From positions 32,278,726 to 32,342,725 of the forward strand of contig NC_092702.1 of NCBI RefSeq assembly GCF_964275005.1: 64,000 nt of DNA, given 5' to 3'. The notes below the pieces were generated by a model. It saw nothing but the letters and a program-made list of their open reading frames with translations, was not told the DNA's origin and did not search any database. The position numbers and the translations under genes are program-made. Origin of the DNA: Diadema setosum. Its lineage: Eukaryota > Echinodermata > Echinoidea > Diadematoida > Diadematidae. This document shows positions 11,549-23,000 of the stretch, piece by piece; position 1 is the stretch's first letter; every line of letters begins with the position of its first letter.

Positions 11549-12118
11549 TATATTTGTAGTGATGTTACAAGGTACAATTGAGTTTTATGGTTGAATATCG
11601 AAAAAGGAAAAATGTATGGAAGCTTAGTTGACAATTGGTTGACTTAAGATGTTCTTGCTCAATAACAATAAGTTGTAAGAAAAAGGAAAACTGTCAACCA
11701 AAGAGCTCCGGATGGGAATGTGCTTTGACATTCCCATTCCCAGTAATGGTGGACTTGGCAATCGAAGACAACCATTTTCAATCAAAGATTACGTAACTTA
11801 TTTACGAGTCAAAGGGCGATGCCCGTCAATAAATCCAACAGGGTAGATAAAATCTTCCTGAATGGTAGGGCTCCTGGAAGGTAGTGACAAACATACATTC
11901 TTTTCGTGGCTAATGTGTTAAATGATTTTTTTTCTTTATTTGTTTGTTTTTGTTTTTTTTTGCTCAACCAACGCCATTGTGCCTTACATGATCCTTAATA
12001 GCCACAATAAAACCAATACAAGTTGATCATGAGAGTCAAAGTGTCGAAGTATTTGACCCTTCCATACGAACAGGAAAGATGGCTCAAAAGACCGATATAA
12101 AATATTGGATATAATTTT

Positions 12119-12182
12119 ACCGTGGTGAGGAAGGGGAGCCACGCCCTGTGTCTATATGTTAGACGTGTGTGGACAACTATAA
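12119..12182 (+). repeat. Recurrent ~60-nt module, copy C
   Basis: CGTGG-(13 nt)-CCACG hairpin, then GCCCTGT and a second hairpin GTCTA-tatgt-TAGAC, then GTGTGTGGACAACTA. Confidence 0.55.
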
Positions 12183-12571
12183 AGACTACATATTTGTTTG
12201 TTTTTTATATATAATTATGGTTACGTTGCAGAAATAACTGAATAAAATCATTGGTTGACACAAATTCATTATACAAATTCATTACAAACTTAGAGTTCCT
12301 TTATATAAAAACCAAAGGACCGTGGCCCTTGTCCAGTTAGGGAGGGGAGGGGGAGTAAAGGGGGAGTGAAGGTACATTTCTTGCAATCTCTGTATTGACT
12401 ATCAAATACGAGACTTTTAACCATGTACCCATTAAAAGACGCGTCGAAGAAAAAAAAATACTGTACAAATATTGAATGGAAATCAGGGTGTACAAACAGG
12501 AACCCGTTCAACACGCGTCAAACACAGGTGCCACTTGCAGTGGCTTGATTAACATATAGAGATATAAGTAG

Positions 12572-12638
12572 GCCGTGGTGTGAAAGATTAGCCATGCTCA
12601 GTGTCTATACACTAAACATGTGAACGATTACACATTCT
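12572..12638 (+). repeat. Recurrent ~60-nt module, copy D
   Basis: CGTGG pairs with CCATG (one G-U). Second hairpin AGTGT-ctat-ACACT, then AACATGTGAACGATTACACA as in copy A. Confidence 0.55.
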
Positions 12639-13231
12639 TACAAAATTCTGATAGTACACATGCATAGAATAAGAATGTTACGTACGTCAGTGGGAACACC
12701 TGACTTTCACAAAGATGATTTGCAAAACAAAATAATTTTGTTGGGCAAGTACAGGGATAAATGGGATAAATGCCTGCCAAAGCAGTGCAGGGGATACTAT
12801 ACTGAGAAAATCGAGGTTCAATAACAGGAAGTATGGAGGTTTGTAAAAACCGTTTGCCAGTTATCAGAAAACTTAAATTTGATTAGTAACTTTCATTCAG
12901 AAAGTTGGAGATATGGGTTCAAAAAAGTTTTGAAACTTAGAGCGAAACAGGCAGGTGAACATTTCTGGCTTTACAATTAATACTTGAAAACATAAGGTAC
13001 TAATTGTCACCATTCAGCTCGCAGGCTGGTGGCGGATGAACATATACCTTGCCGATTTGAACTGTGTACCCCTACAGTGATGACAGAAATTGATTTCCCT
13101 TTTTTCTCGTTAGGTTTTTCACATTACCGGTCATCAAAATCTTTACAATATAATGTGATTTCTTTAAATATAATAATTTATGAATTGAATCTCTATACAT
13201 TCACAGTGGATCAACGAAGAGGTCAGATAGC

Positions 13232-13300
13232 AGAGGCGTGGAGGGGAAACCTCGCCCTGACTTTGGTTTACGCATGCACAAGGCACGTAATTGGCCACAT
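13232..13300 (+). repeat. Recurrent ~60-nt module, copy E
   Basis: GAGGCGTGGAGGGGAAACCT then CGCCCTGACTTTGG, nearly identical to copy B. Confidence 0.45.
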
Positions 13301-13890
13301 GTGGTGAGGCTAATACACAATTGAGTTCCATGGTTGAATATCAAAACAAGGAAAAATGTATGGAAGCTTAGCTGACATAATTGGTTGACTTCAGATGTTC
13401 TTGCTCAGTAACAATAAGTTGTAAGAAAAAGGAAAATTATCAACCAAAGAGCTCCGGGTTGGAATGTGTTTTGACATACCCGGCCGCAGTGATGGTGGAT
13501 TTGACAATTGAAAGCAGCCCATTTTCAATTAGAAATTATGTAACTCTCTTTATTTATCAAAGGATAATGCCCGCCACTAAATCCAACGGGCAAGACGGGG
13601 TATAAAATGGAACATTCCTGCATGCATGGCAGCCTTATTTAGCTGCTGAAGGGTGGTGACAAACGTACATTCCTTTTGACGCTAAAACGTCAAATGTTGT
13701 TATTTCTTTTTCTTTAATTATCATTTTTTTTCTTAGCCAGCTAACGCAGTTGTGCCTTTCATTTGTTCTTCGTCACTATAAAACCAATACAGATTGATCG
13801 TGAAAGTCCAGGTGTCAAGGTATTTGACCCTTCCGAACGAACAGCAAAAATAGCTCAGAAGACCGATGTAAAATATTGACTATTAGCTTT

Positions 13891-13953
13891 ACCGTGGTGA
13901 GGAGAAGGAGCCACGCACTGTCTATATTTTAGACGTGTGTGAACAACAAATAC
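13891..13953 (+). repeat. Recurrent ~60-nt module, copy F
   Basis: CGTGG-(13 nt)-CCACG hairpin and GTCTA-tattt-TAGAC hairpin, then GTGTGTGAACAAC. The upstream block GACCCTTCC....GAACAG also matches copy C. Confidence 0.55.
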
Positions 13954-14651
13954 AGGGGTTTCACGTTTATTTTGTTTGTTTTTTATACAAAAGTATAGGT
14001 ATACTACAGACATTATCTGGATCATCGGTTGATACAGAGGATATACAAAATTCAGAAGGTAGTTAAATTAAGCTCAACGTAATTCATCAATAACAATTCA
14101 CAACAAATGAATAGATAATTTGTGATTTTAAGAAGTACTTTTGAATGCAATGTATCGTAGTAAGAAAAGAAAGGAATGGAAGGTCATGCCAGTAGAGGAA
14201 GAAGATTCACGCATGTGGTTCTACATTTTTGAAGGCGAAGGACTACCTTACATTCGCCAAAAGGAAAAAGACAACAAAAATAGAAAGAGAAAAAAAAAAA
14301 AAAGGACCAGAGTTATCAGACAAACCTTTCTCAAAACGACTGGACAGAATTTCACTACGAAAAATAAGACAACACAAAAAGCAAATATCTAAGCAGTCGT
14401 TAAAGTCAGATTACTACTGTAGTGAATGCATGCTTTGAACAAACCAATCTAACCTTGGAAATATTTCGGTGCTATAAATTTGTTGTTGTAGTAACAAATA
14501 TACATTCCTTTCAAGGCTCATGTGTTTGAGTTTTTTATTTTCTGTTAGTCAACATGAATGTGCCTTGGGTAGTTCTTAATCATGATGAAAGTCAAGGTAT
14601 CGAAATAGTTGACCCCTCCATACGGCCAGTGTGCCTAGAAGATATTAAGCA

Positions 14652-14718
14652 GCCGTGGCGTGGAAGAGAAACAGCATCCTGTGTCTGTTTTAGAAGTGTG
14701 TGAACATTTATGACTACA
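14652..14718 (+). repeat. Recurrent ~60-nt module, copy G
   Basis: GCCGTGGCGTGGAAGAGAAA, CCTGTGTCTGTTTTAGAAG, TGTGTGAACATTTATGACTA. The first stem is lost; a short TCT-gttt-AGA loop remains. Confidence 0.5.
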
Positions 14719-15427
14719 TGTTTTAAGCTGTGGGTATAAGCTGTGGGGATAAGATTATTGATTGATACAGGGGATATACAAGACTCAGAAATGGGGTGAT
14801 ACATGCTCGAAGTTCAAATAACAATTCACAGAGAATAAATAAATGACAAATACAATTGTGATGTTGAGCTGTATTTTAGAATAAAATGTATAGTATTCAC
14901 ATTTTACAAGGAGTGATGGGTCGTCCCAATAGAGGGAGAACTTTCACGCATGACTTTTAACGTGTTCGGAAGTAAATGGGATCTTACGTTTGCCGATAGA
15001 AAAAAAAAGGCAAACTAGTAGAAAAAATGAGAATTTTACTCATCAGATAGACCTTTCTCATATGAAGCAAATTGGACACTATATATATAAAAAGAGGTAT
15101 TATAAACATCAGTACCACAATCACTAAAGTGAGTGTAATGAATGCATGCCTCCAATCGATCTGAGGTGGAAGTATTTCTCTGCTACATCAAACATTGCAT
15201 TCCATTTTTTCTTTCGTTATAAATTTTCTTGGGTGTAATAACGTAACAAGCAATGCATAGTACACCAGTAAAAATTCGTTTCGCGGGGATTGTCAAGAGT
15301 GTGGAATAGGGTCGTCATTGATGACAAATAAGTTCAGATTTAAAACGACAAATAAGACTGTACATCCCTCACTCTGACCCAGTGTTCAGTATGTTCGGCT
15401 AACATGAGCTTGTACGTGAAAATCACA

Positions 15428-15492
15428 GCCGTGGTGTACAGGAAAAGTAAAGCTCTGCTTATATTTTGCGTTGAGAGCATGTGTACCTGGTA
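15428..15492 (+). repeat. Recurrent ~60-nt module, copy H (decayed)
   Basis: GCCGTGGTGTACAGGAAAAG then CTCTGCTTATATTTTGCGTT and GCATGTGTACC. Weak match; hairpins not kept. Confidence 0.35.
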
Positions 15493-15540
15493 CCAGTACT
15501 GAAGATCGTTTTGATTCTGTTTAGTTTTTTCCCCATTTTG

Positions 15541-16000
15541 TTAATTGATATTTATTTTTTATATAGCAGAAAGAAAAGAAAAGAAAAAAGGTCATAAAAA
15601 TCGAACATTCTGTGTACGATATCTTCATGGTTTGCGGTGAGATAGAAAAAAAGAAAACCACTCATATTACTTCATTATAATATGACAGAAATTTAAAGTC
15701 ATAATTACAAATTAAACTACAATACCGAAATGTGCAATATACTGAAGGTGTTTTTCCCTCTACATGTTATTATAATTTCAAACCGAGGGATTTTAAAGTT
15801 TGGATAGAAAACACATTGGAAAAAGGCTTATAAAGAAAGTGCCAAAGCAATAAGAAACGCAAAAGAAACAACGTTTGCTATTTTACCCCCTCAGTTTCAC
15901 ATTGATATGTAGCTGTAATTCATTTTACTTCTTATTTCTGAACCATTGAGAAAAAAAAAATACCAAAAAACAAGCTAGGTCACCTGAGGTGATGAGGGGT
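15541..16000. other. No gene seen
   Basis: AT-rich sequence with A-runs. No reverse-transcriptase frame follows the ORF1 gene on its 3' side here. Confidence 0.5.
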
Positions 16001-16855
16001 TCAGTCTTGGTAAGGTTTCCATGCTGTTGTTCCTTTCTCTCTCCACTGAAGGACGATGTTGACTCCTAGTAGTTTAATTCTGGTAGACAAGTTTTTTTCC
16101 TTTCGCAGCTTGTAAGCCACCTCAGCAAGGTGGCCGCGCCGGGCTTTCAACGTGGGAGGGAGATCGGTCCTGACGGTCATCCGGGAAGGGGGAGACGGGT
16201 TGGTTCCGTCTCCTTCAGGGGTGTTCCTCGGTCGCTTTTGATTCTCAAAGGTGGAGAGGATGAGATCCCGGTCAGCCATCCGAACGAACTTAGCGATTAT
16301 CGGTGCGGGGGATGGGCGGTTTGAGGCTGGGTGGTGGGCGTCAGCGTTTCCGTGTGGGTTGCGGCGGGGAAGCCTGTGGGCGTTAACTAGCTGTATTCCT
16401 TTGGCCTTCTCTTCATCCAGGCCGAGGAGTATGAAGACATCAGTAAGCGTAGTGTAGATGTTTTCCTCTCTTTGCTCCTCAACACCGTAGAACAACAAAT
16501 TTTGCTTCCTGTAGTAGATTTCCGTTAGAAGCAGTTTCTCCTTCAATTGAGCAATTTCTTCTTGTAGGGAGGCACGTACTTTTGGGATTTCCTTCTCAAC
16601 TTCAGCGACCTTGGATGAGTTCATTTCAACAGTGGCCTCTATGTCAGTCATGCGACGGCTCATAGATTTAATTTCTTCAGTCAGAGTTTCCAGTTTTGTG
16701 TAGACTTTGCTGGAAAAGTCTGCAATGTCCCGCTGCAAGTCTGCGTTCGTAGGTGAACCTCCCTTTGGAGAGGAGGATTTGTCAGCTGCACCCGCTACGG
16801 GACCAGTCGATTGCTTAGCCGATGCTTGGCGGGTATTAGGCCGCTGGGGTAACAT
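16001..16855 (-). CDS. LINE ORF1-type nucleic-acid chaperone, isolated
   Basis: The open frame extends upstream to 17029, but its first ATG is at 16855 (MLPQRPNTRQASAKQ), giving about 284 residues. Upstream codons run into the adjacent MITE and are probably not translated. The order is that of L1-type ORF1 proteins. A Ser/Gly/Pro-rich N-terminus is followed by a heptad coiled coil (from about VYTKLETLTEEIKSM to LKEKLLLTEIYYRK), an RRM-like block (RKQNLLFYGVEEQREENIY, then HRLPRRNP and PIIAKFVRMADRDLIL) and a C-terminal domain ending LGVNIVLQWREKGTTAWKPY. Such proteins trimerise and coat LINE RNA. No ORF2 follows within the 5.8 kb before the array and the CR1-like LINE, so this is a fragment, an ORF1-only (HAL1-like) non-autonomous element, or a co-opted copy. 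Its GC content is higher than its surroundings. Confidence 0.75.
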   Translation of the reverse strand: MLPQRPNTRQASAKQSTGPVAGAADKSSSPKGGSPTNADLQRDIADFSSKVYTKLETLTEEIKSMSRRMTDIEATVEMNSSKVAEVEKEIPKVRASLQEEIAQLKEKLLLTEIYYRKQNLLFYGVEEQREENIYTTLTDVFILLGLDEEKAKGIQLVNAHRLPRRNPHGNADAHHPASNRPSPAPIIAKFVRMADRDLILSTFENQKRPRNTPEGDGTNPSPPSRMTVRTDLPPTLKARRGHLAEVAYKLRKEKNLSTRIKLLGVNIVLQWREKGTTAWKPYQD

Positions 16856-17019
16856 TGTACGTGCTGTAGCAAGTTGGGTGTGTAAAAGCAATAGGGTGGT
16901 CGGAGCTAAGCCCTGGTGCGTCCGTTTAGAATGAAAGCATGTCGTGGAAGCACCTCTGCTTCTTGCACATGCTTTGAATGAGGTTGCAAAGACTTTCAAC
17001 AGGAAAGACTGCGAGTTGA

Positions 17020-17598
17020 AAGAAACCAAAACCGAAATATAAATGTGGATTGAGTGAAGAGCAGCAATTTAGTTGAACTCATCAGAGAAAGTTTGAGGAA
17101 AATTGGACATTCTGTTTAGAAGTTATGAATTTTTAAAGTTTTGGTGCCGTCATCGCTGGACAAGGAGACTACTACAGTTCATGACGTCATTATGGACAAC
17201 AGTATTGTAGAAAATATAAAGAAAATTCAATGACCATACAACGTATTTTCACTTTTCTAGCATTATGAAAGAGCACTTTGCTTACCTCTTTCAGAAGGCA
17301 GAGGGAATATATTACCCTTAGCATATTACCCCTAGTGTCAGTGGCATGTCAGTGGAATGCATACTTTCGATAAAAAAGTTAGATTTTGAGGAATTCTCCA
17401 TATATTTTCCTTAAATTGTAATCCACAATGATGTCATGAACTGTAGTAGTCTCCTTTTCCAGCAGTGACTGCAATGAAACTTTAAAAATTCATAACTTTT
17501 GAATTGACTGTCTGATTTTCCTCAAACTTCAAATGATACATTCTCCTAATAATACTACTTTCACTCAATCCCAATTAATACTTTGGTTTTGGTCTCCT
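17020..17598. mobile_element. Foldback MITE, copy 1
   Basis: Long inverted arms start AGGAGACCAAAACC and contain GATTGAGTGAA and GTTTGAGGAAAATTGGACA. It is flanked by TTGA (17016-17019) and TTAA (17599-17602). The family also occurs at 29242, about 42107 and 51908. The target site suggests a piggyBac- or Kolobok-type mobiliser. Confidence 0.8.
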
Positions 17599-17644
17599 TT
17601 AAGAATTTAAAATTAATTAGACCTACAGATATACTTCCTCCGCT

Positions 17645-17720
17645 CAGAGACTAAAGGCTCTGAAGCTGAGAGATAGGAAAAGCAGAGACTAAAGGCTCTG
17701 AAGCTGAGAGATAGGAAAAG
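17645..17720. repeat. 38-bp tandem duplication
   Basis: CAGAGACTAAAGGCTCTGAA through ATAGGAAAAG occurs twice head to tail, at 17645 and 17683. The copies look identical except near the junctions. Confidence 0.85.
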
Positions 17721-17852
17721 AAGATGAAGGGATTGTGCGACACAACAAGATTCAATAACGATGCCTTCCTCACTGGTGAAATTCTCCTCCCATTTTGTGG
17801 TTGATGGCATTCTGTACAAACCAATGGGATAAGAAGACAGTGATCTGCATTT

Positions 17853-19010
17853 TTATGCCTCCGCCACAAAGTGGTGCCGGAGGCGTTATGTTTTCGGGTA
17901 ATCCGTCCGTCCGTCCGTACGTCTGTACGTACGTACGTACGTCCGCATTCGTTTACTCGATAACTTGAGTAATATTGACTGGAATTTTACCAAACTTGGT
18001 CCAAGTATAAAGTATGATAAGGCAATTACTTGATTAGATTTTGGGTGAAATCGGCTGAAGGCCAAGGTCAAAGGTCAAGGTCAAATCATGAAATTGTATC
18101 TGTTTACGCAATAACTCAAGATTGGATCAAGAAAATTTCACCAAACTTTGTCCAAGGATAATATAGGATGGGACAATTACTTGATTAGTTTTTGAGTGAA
18201 ATCAGACAGAGGTCAAAGTTCAAGTTCAAATCCTAAAATTTATCTGTTTCTGTGATATAACTCAAAACTAGATGAAGCTTTCACCAAACTTGGTCCAAGG
18301 ATGAAGTATGATGGGGCAATTAGTTTAGTATTTTTTAGTGAAATTGGCAAGAGGTCAAAGGTCAAAAGGTCAAGGTCAAATGCTATAAATGTTGCTATTT
18401 CCCCCATATCTACAATGTATGCAATGCCCAAAGGTACTTTCTTGAAACTTAGTATATACTACTGGGTAAAGATTCTCCAGTCAGAGTTTCATGTCATAAG
18501 GTCAAAAGGTCAAAGGTCAGGTGAAAATGTTACAATTTCACTTTTCTCACAAATGGTTCAATGTATCTTCGTGGAACTTGGCACACACGCATGCGCTGAC
18601 TGGTAGGGATTATCTAGGGAATTTAGGGGTCATGGGTCAATAGTTGGGGTCAAAGGTCAAGGTCAACTCCTCAAAATTTCATTATTTATTTTATAATGTA
18701 ATTACACTTTTTCTTCATACCTTGAAAACTACTCGATGCATAAATTTTATATAAGGGTCGGTCAAAAGTCGAATAAAAATCCTCAATTCCCCAAATACAT
18801 GTACATTGTACCTGCACTCTTAGACAATTATAGCGAACCTAGTTCAAGAAAAGTGAACATTCAAGACATTTCTGACAAACCTTTCATTTCAGTATTTTGC
18901 CAGCTATGTGAAACTGTCATCACACATTGTGAAGACATTGTACTATACACTTATTGGGAGAATCATGCATTATGGCTGAGGCATACCAGTCGCCATAGCG
19001 ACATTTCTAG
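17853..19010 (+). mobile_element. Helentron-like non-autonomous element, GCCTCCGCC family, copy 1
   Basis: The left end carries ATGCCTCCGCC plus a hairpin (GCCTCC..GGAGGC), then a TCCG/TACG microsatellite. The interior holds four or five diverged ~125-140-bp units, each with a CAAACTTGGTCCAAGGAT block and a run of AGGTCA half-sites. The right end carries the inverse subterminal repeat GGCTGAGGCAT (18974-18984), a hairpin GTCGC-cata-GCGAC (18989-19002) and terminal CTAG (19007-19010) followed by TT. Asymmetric inverted repeats with the right one lying inside a terminal hairpin are the hallmark of Helitron2/Helentron derivatives. No protein is encoded. Confidence 0.65.
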
Positions 19011-20028
19011 TTAATATTACTATGATCAGTACACTACTGGCTTTCCTTACTTACATGTGCAATGATGGGTGCTTGTCATTAAAAATTGGACATGCAGCGC
19101 ACAAAGTTTAAGCATGCACAATATGTGTATTACCCCTACATCATAATTCATACAATTGTCATTGGTTGGTTTCTTATGATACAACATTTTATGTTGACTT
19201 AAAGAAGAGGGACAAGAATGATCCAATTTGCATTAAAAAATTTCCTAGGAAGAAATTCCAGAATACCAATTCTGTCTTTCCTGGCACTGCATAACTTTAT
19301 GACTTAAGAAGAAACTTCTAAAGGTAGAAACTCAGTAAGAGTTTCAGAATACCACCCCTAGAGAATCTGTACCTGGTAATAAGTTTCATGGAAAAGACCT
19401 TCCTGCATTGCAGTGATATTGTGGGGGGGGGGGGGGAGTGAAATTTTTAAAAGGATTGATCTTGACCTGTTACCTTGATTGTGTGTGCCCAAAAGTTAAT
19501 AGTGCACAACTTGGTCCACTCATATAAACATATATGCCATATTTCAATTTGATACCTCAAACAATTTCTAAGTTGCGCTGACTCTCACAAAATCACTTAT
19601 GGACGGATGGACCGCAAACAACCCAAAAACAATGCCTTTAGTGACACTTTATGGTGGAGGCATGGAAATGTGTTCAATGCATATAAGTCATGTTATCTCG
19701 TACTAAGAAATTTGATTGTAAAATTTGAATTTTAAGAAAACAAGAACACTGCATGCATCTTTTGAGTTGTTTTATGATATGATGCACCATTTTAAGTGTA
19801 CTGATAAATATTAAATATACTTCAAAGTTGTACATTGTACACTACCCTTTTATTATATTTTGCATGAATTGCTAAATTTGTATGATTTTACAAGTGACTT
19901 TCTAAATGCCAAACAGACAAGTACCCCTATTTACGAGCTACACTGAATGGAGAATGTTTGATAATGTGTGTTTGGTATTAGCAAACTCAGTTGATGTTAA
20001 TGTACTACAACGTATGTTGTTCTTTCAG
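19011..20028. other. No gene seen; upstream of the AT-hook exon
   Basis: It contains a poly(G) run near 19422-19436 and a diverged relative of the 6470-6700 repeat at about 19200-19370. The 3' part is presumably intron, since it ends in a good acceptor (TGTTCTTTCAG). Confidence 0.5.
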
Positions 20029-23000
20029 GCAATTTTTACGGAAAGAGGGTTGACTGACCAGTTACAGAAATGGAGGCTTTACAAGCTGTGGTACAAGAGC
20101 TGGAGGACATACTAAAATCATGTAGTGATCAGGTCCCTCTTACAACAATCTCAGATTACAGTGGCTGTCTGCTGCACACAGACTCGGTTGGTGATGACTT
20201 TCTTGACCAAAAAATCATCCTTGAAGGTGGATCAGAAGGAACATCATGTCTGAATGGTGCTCCCTCTAATGATGCGTTTGCCAAAGGAGAAGCGTGTGAG
20301 GTACCCTTTATAGGAACACAGTTGCCTATTGGTTATGATGCAGTCAGTTTGCCTGAGCCTGCATGTCTTGTGGAGGTTTCATGTGATGTGATAAATACCA
20401 TGCAAAGTGATGGTCAAATTGAACTTGACAGGGTCTCTGCGATTGAAGGAACTCATTCTCACAGTTTACAAGAAGAGAGCACCATAAGAGCATGTGCCAA
20501 CAAGGAACTTCCCAACCAGGACCAGCGTGGAAATTCAGACTTGATCAATAACCCACTAAGCTGCGTAGAAAATAACCTCCATGAGCAAAACTATCCTTGT
20601 GCTGAAGCAACCACTAACAGTCCAGATTCAAAGTCCCTGAGTGCTACTGATGAGTGTAGGCATCCTGACAAATGGACTGTAGAGCATGATGATGGCAGTG
20701 CAGCACAAGATGTGCAAGTATTGGAGCAGGGTCATGGGCCTGGTAAGCCAAACAAAGCTTGTTCCGTCCAACCAAACAACTCTGTTTCAGCTGTGAATAA
20801 TAATGATGTAAAGATCCAGATGGAAAAGGACATTGTTCCAGTGCTTCTTCAGAGATATCTTCCAGTCGACAAAGTTGCAGCCCAAAAAGAAAATTGTGAA
20901 TCTTTTGCAACAAGGAAATTCAATGAGAAGAAGAACAACGTTGTGGAACTCCTCCAGTTGGGTAACAGTGATGATGCTCTTAAAATAAGTGAACATTCTG
21001 CCAACAGTATCCATGATGTTGCAGTTGAGCATGTGAGTGATGTAACAAGTAGGTGTACTTCAAATGGCAGTCAACAAAATGCTGAGGACCCAAAATCCCA
21101 AGTGCAAATTGCTTTGTTAGAGCATGTCATTGACAGGAACGAATTCAAAGGGAGTGAAAACGTATATACCACATATGATACTTGTACCTCTGTGGAAAAT
21201 GGTAGAGTTTGCAGCTCTAGAGATGCATACACTGATGTACAAAATGTTGCAGGGACTGAAAAACAAAGCTACCACCCCTGGCATCAAAATACAGTTCAGG
21301 AATCTGTGTTAGTTGTACCAGCAACGCCACATGGCAGTGAATCACCTCTTAAAGAAGAAAAGAATCATGATAAACCTGTTAAGCGACCTGTAGGGAGACC
21401 CAGAAAAAATAAAACTCCACCATATGTTGGTGCTCATGCCAAGAGGCCAGTAGGAAGGCCTAGAAAAAACAAGCAAGCTGGTTGTGTTGGTAGAAAACTT
21501 GTATATGCAACAAATGTGTCAAAGAAGAACAGTAGTGATCCTATGTTCAGTGCTGTTGATACTGCAGAGGAATGTGTGGAAAGATGTAGTGTTTTACGGG
21601 GGAAAAAGGGTAGAGGAAGACCGAGAAAGAAGTCTATACGTGATTGTCCCAGAAGAAAAGATATTGACACTGCAGAGGATGATGCTAAGAGAGCAATGCA
21701 TGAACAGTCATTAGAAGAGAATCCAGAATGTCAACAGTATGCAAGGAGCACAGCCTGCTTTCATGGTGTGCAACTCAAGTCGAGCGAGAGAGATTCTGCA
21801 AAAGCACTTGAATCTGGTGAAAAGCATGCTTCTTCCACAGACATAGAGATGAAAAGACATGTAGATGGACAGACCCACAGAGAAACTCTCCCACATGAAA
21901 GAAGTGATTCGCCAGGATATCCATTTCTTTCACATTGTTCAAACAGTGACATTAAGATAACGAGTGCTAATATGTTACTTGTGAAAAGACCAAGAGGAAG
22001 GCCAAGGAAAGTGCCAAAGGTCCAGCCATTTCAACAGGAGATGGGTTCATCACTCAAAATTGCAAATGTAGAGACTTATGCTCTTGCACAGCACATCAGT
22101 TTGAGTCAGCAAACAAGCAGAAGTAGTTTGGCTGATGAGATGCTGCCTGTGAAAAGAAAAAGAGGCCGGCCAAGAAAGAAGAGAAGGGTTGCTTCTGATC
22201 CCCAAGCTGAGGTCCATCCTACAGACTATGCAGAGGAGTGTCAGGTTGAGGAGGGTAATAATGATGTGCTTGCAGAGTCTTTGTGTTCATCTCTCAGAGA
22301 GAATTCTCAAGGAAATGGAGGGAAAATGATCACGGGGAAACTACATGGACAAGTGCCAGACATGCAAACAGAAAATCTACATCAAGAGAGTGATGAATCT
22401 TTGACAGACTCGTCATTACTCGTGAGGGAAGGGGAGAGTAAACTTGCAAACAGTCAGCAACTGAAAAATCTGTGTATTGTGACAGGAGGCTCTGAGCAGC
22501 ATGAGACAGATGGATGTGCACCAGTCATATTACAAACACACACATGTAATGGAGTGCCTCAACTCATAGCTGATGGATCTCAACAACCTACCATGATGTG
22601 TGATGAACTCGTCGACTGGGAGCCTCCTGTTTTACAGAAGATGTCCGATGAAGTTGATACCAGGGAGCAACTACCTGACCAAAGCACAACCACTGGAAGG
22701 AAAGAAGTGAGATTTCCAGCTCACAGTAGTGATGTGCTGGTTGGACATGCTGGACCAACCAATATGGATCTTTTTGAAGACAAACCGATGATTGACATTG
22801 CTGCTTCAATGCATGATGGAAAAGAGGCCATTCCCTTTGGGCAGTCACCTTGTGAATCACATACAGATGCCAGCAAACATGCTCAGAATGTCCTCCCTAG
22901 AAAAACCATCGTGAAGTCTGGAAAGAGACCAATTGGTAGGCCGAGAAAGCATGCAAGGAAGCATCCAATTTTACAGCCTACCAAACAAAGAGAACATGAG

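Larger units (their letters stand above)
10470..15540. repeat. Hierarchical diverged tandem array (units ~1.8 kb and ~0.7 kb)
   Basis: About 10470-12300 and 12300-14080 are two direct copies of a ~1.8-kb unit. Matching landmarks are AAGGACCGTG (10476/12315), CACAGTGGATCAAC (about 11455/13204) and ACCGTGGTGAGGA (about 12119/13891), at offsets of 1.75-1.84 kb. Then 14070-14470 and about 14800-15200 form a second diverged pair, each followed by a decayed copy of the last third of the large unit (about 14480-14800 and 15200-15540). Copies differ by many substitutions and indels, so the array is old. No coding frame is shared between copies. Confidence 0.75.

Noticed and set aside
14141-14438. Lys-rich ORFs of 69-83 codons
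   Set aside because: They lie in one copy of the diverged array. The frame is not kept in the matching copy at about 14870-15190, and the Lys content comes from A-runs.
10770-15492. Module as histone 3' stem-loop, spliced leader, snRNA, Y RNA or vault RNA
   Set aside because: Compared by eye with the known conserved motifs of these classes; none fits. Left unclassified.
16856-17029. N-terminal extension of the ORF1 frame to 17029
   Set aside because: It begins at TTG, not ATG, and its first residues derive from the end of the neighbouring MITE. The first ATG is 16855.
7228-17029. ORF1 and the endonuclease/RT ORF as one 10-kb LINE
   Set aside because: They are 5.8 kb apart with an old tandem array between. 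The RT ORF has its own full endonuclease and tail, and ages look different.
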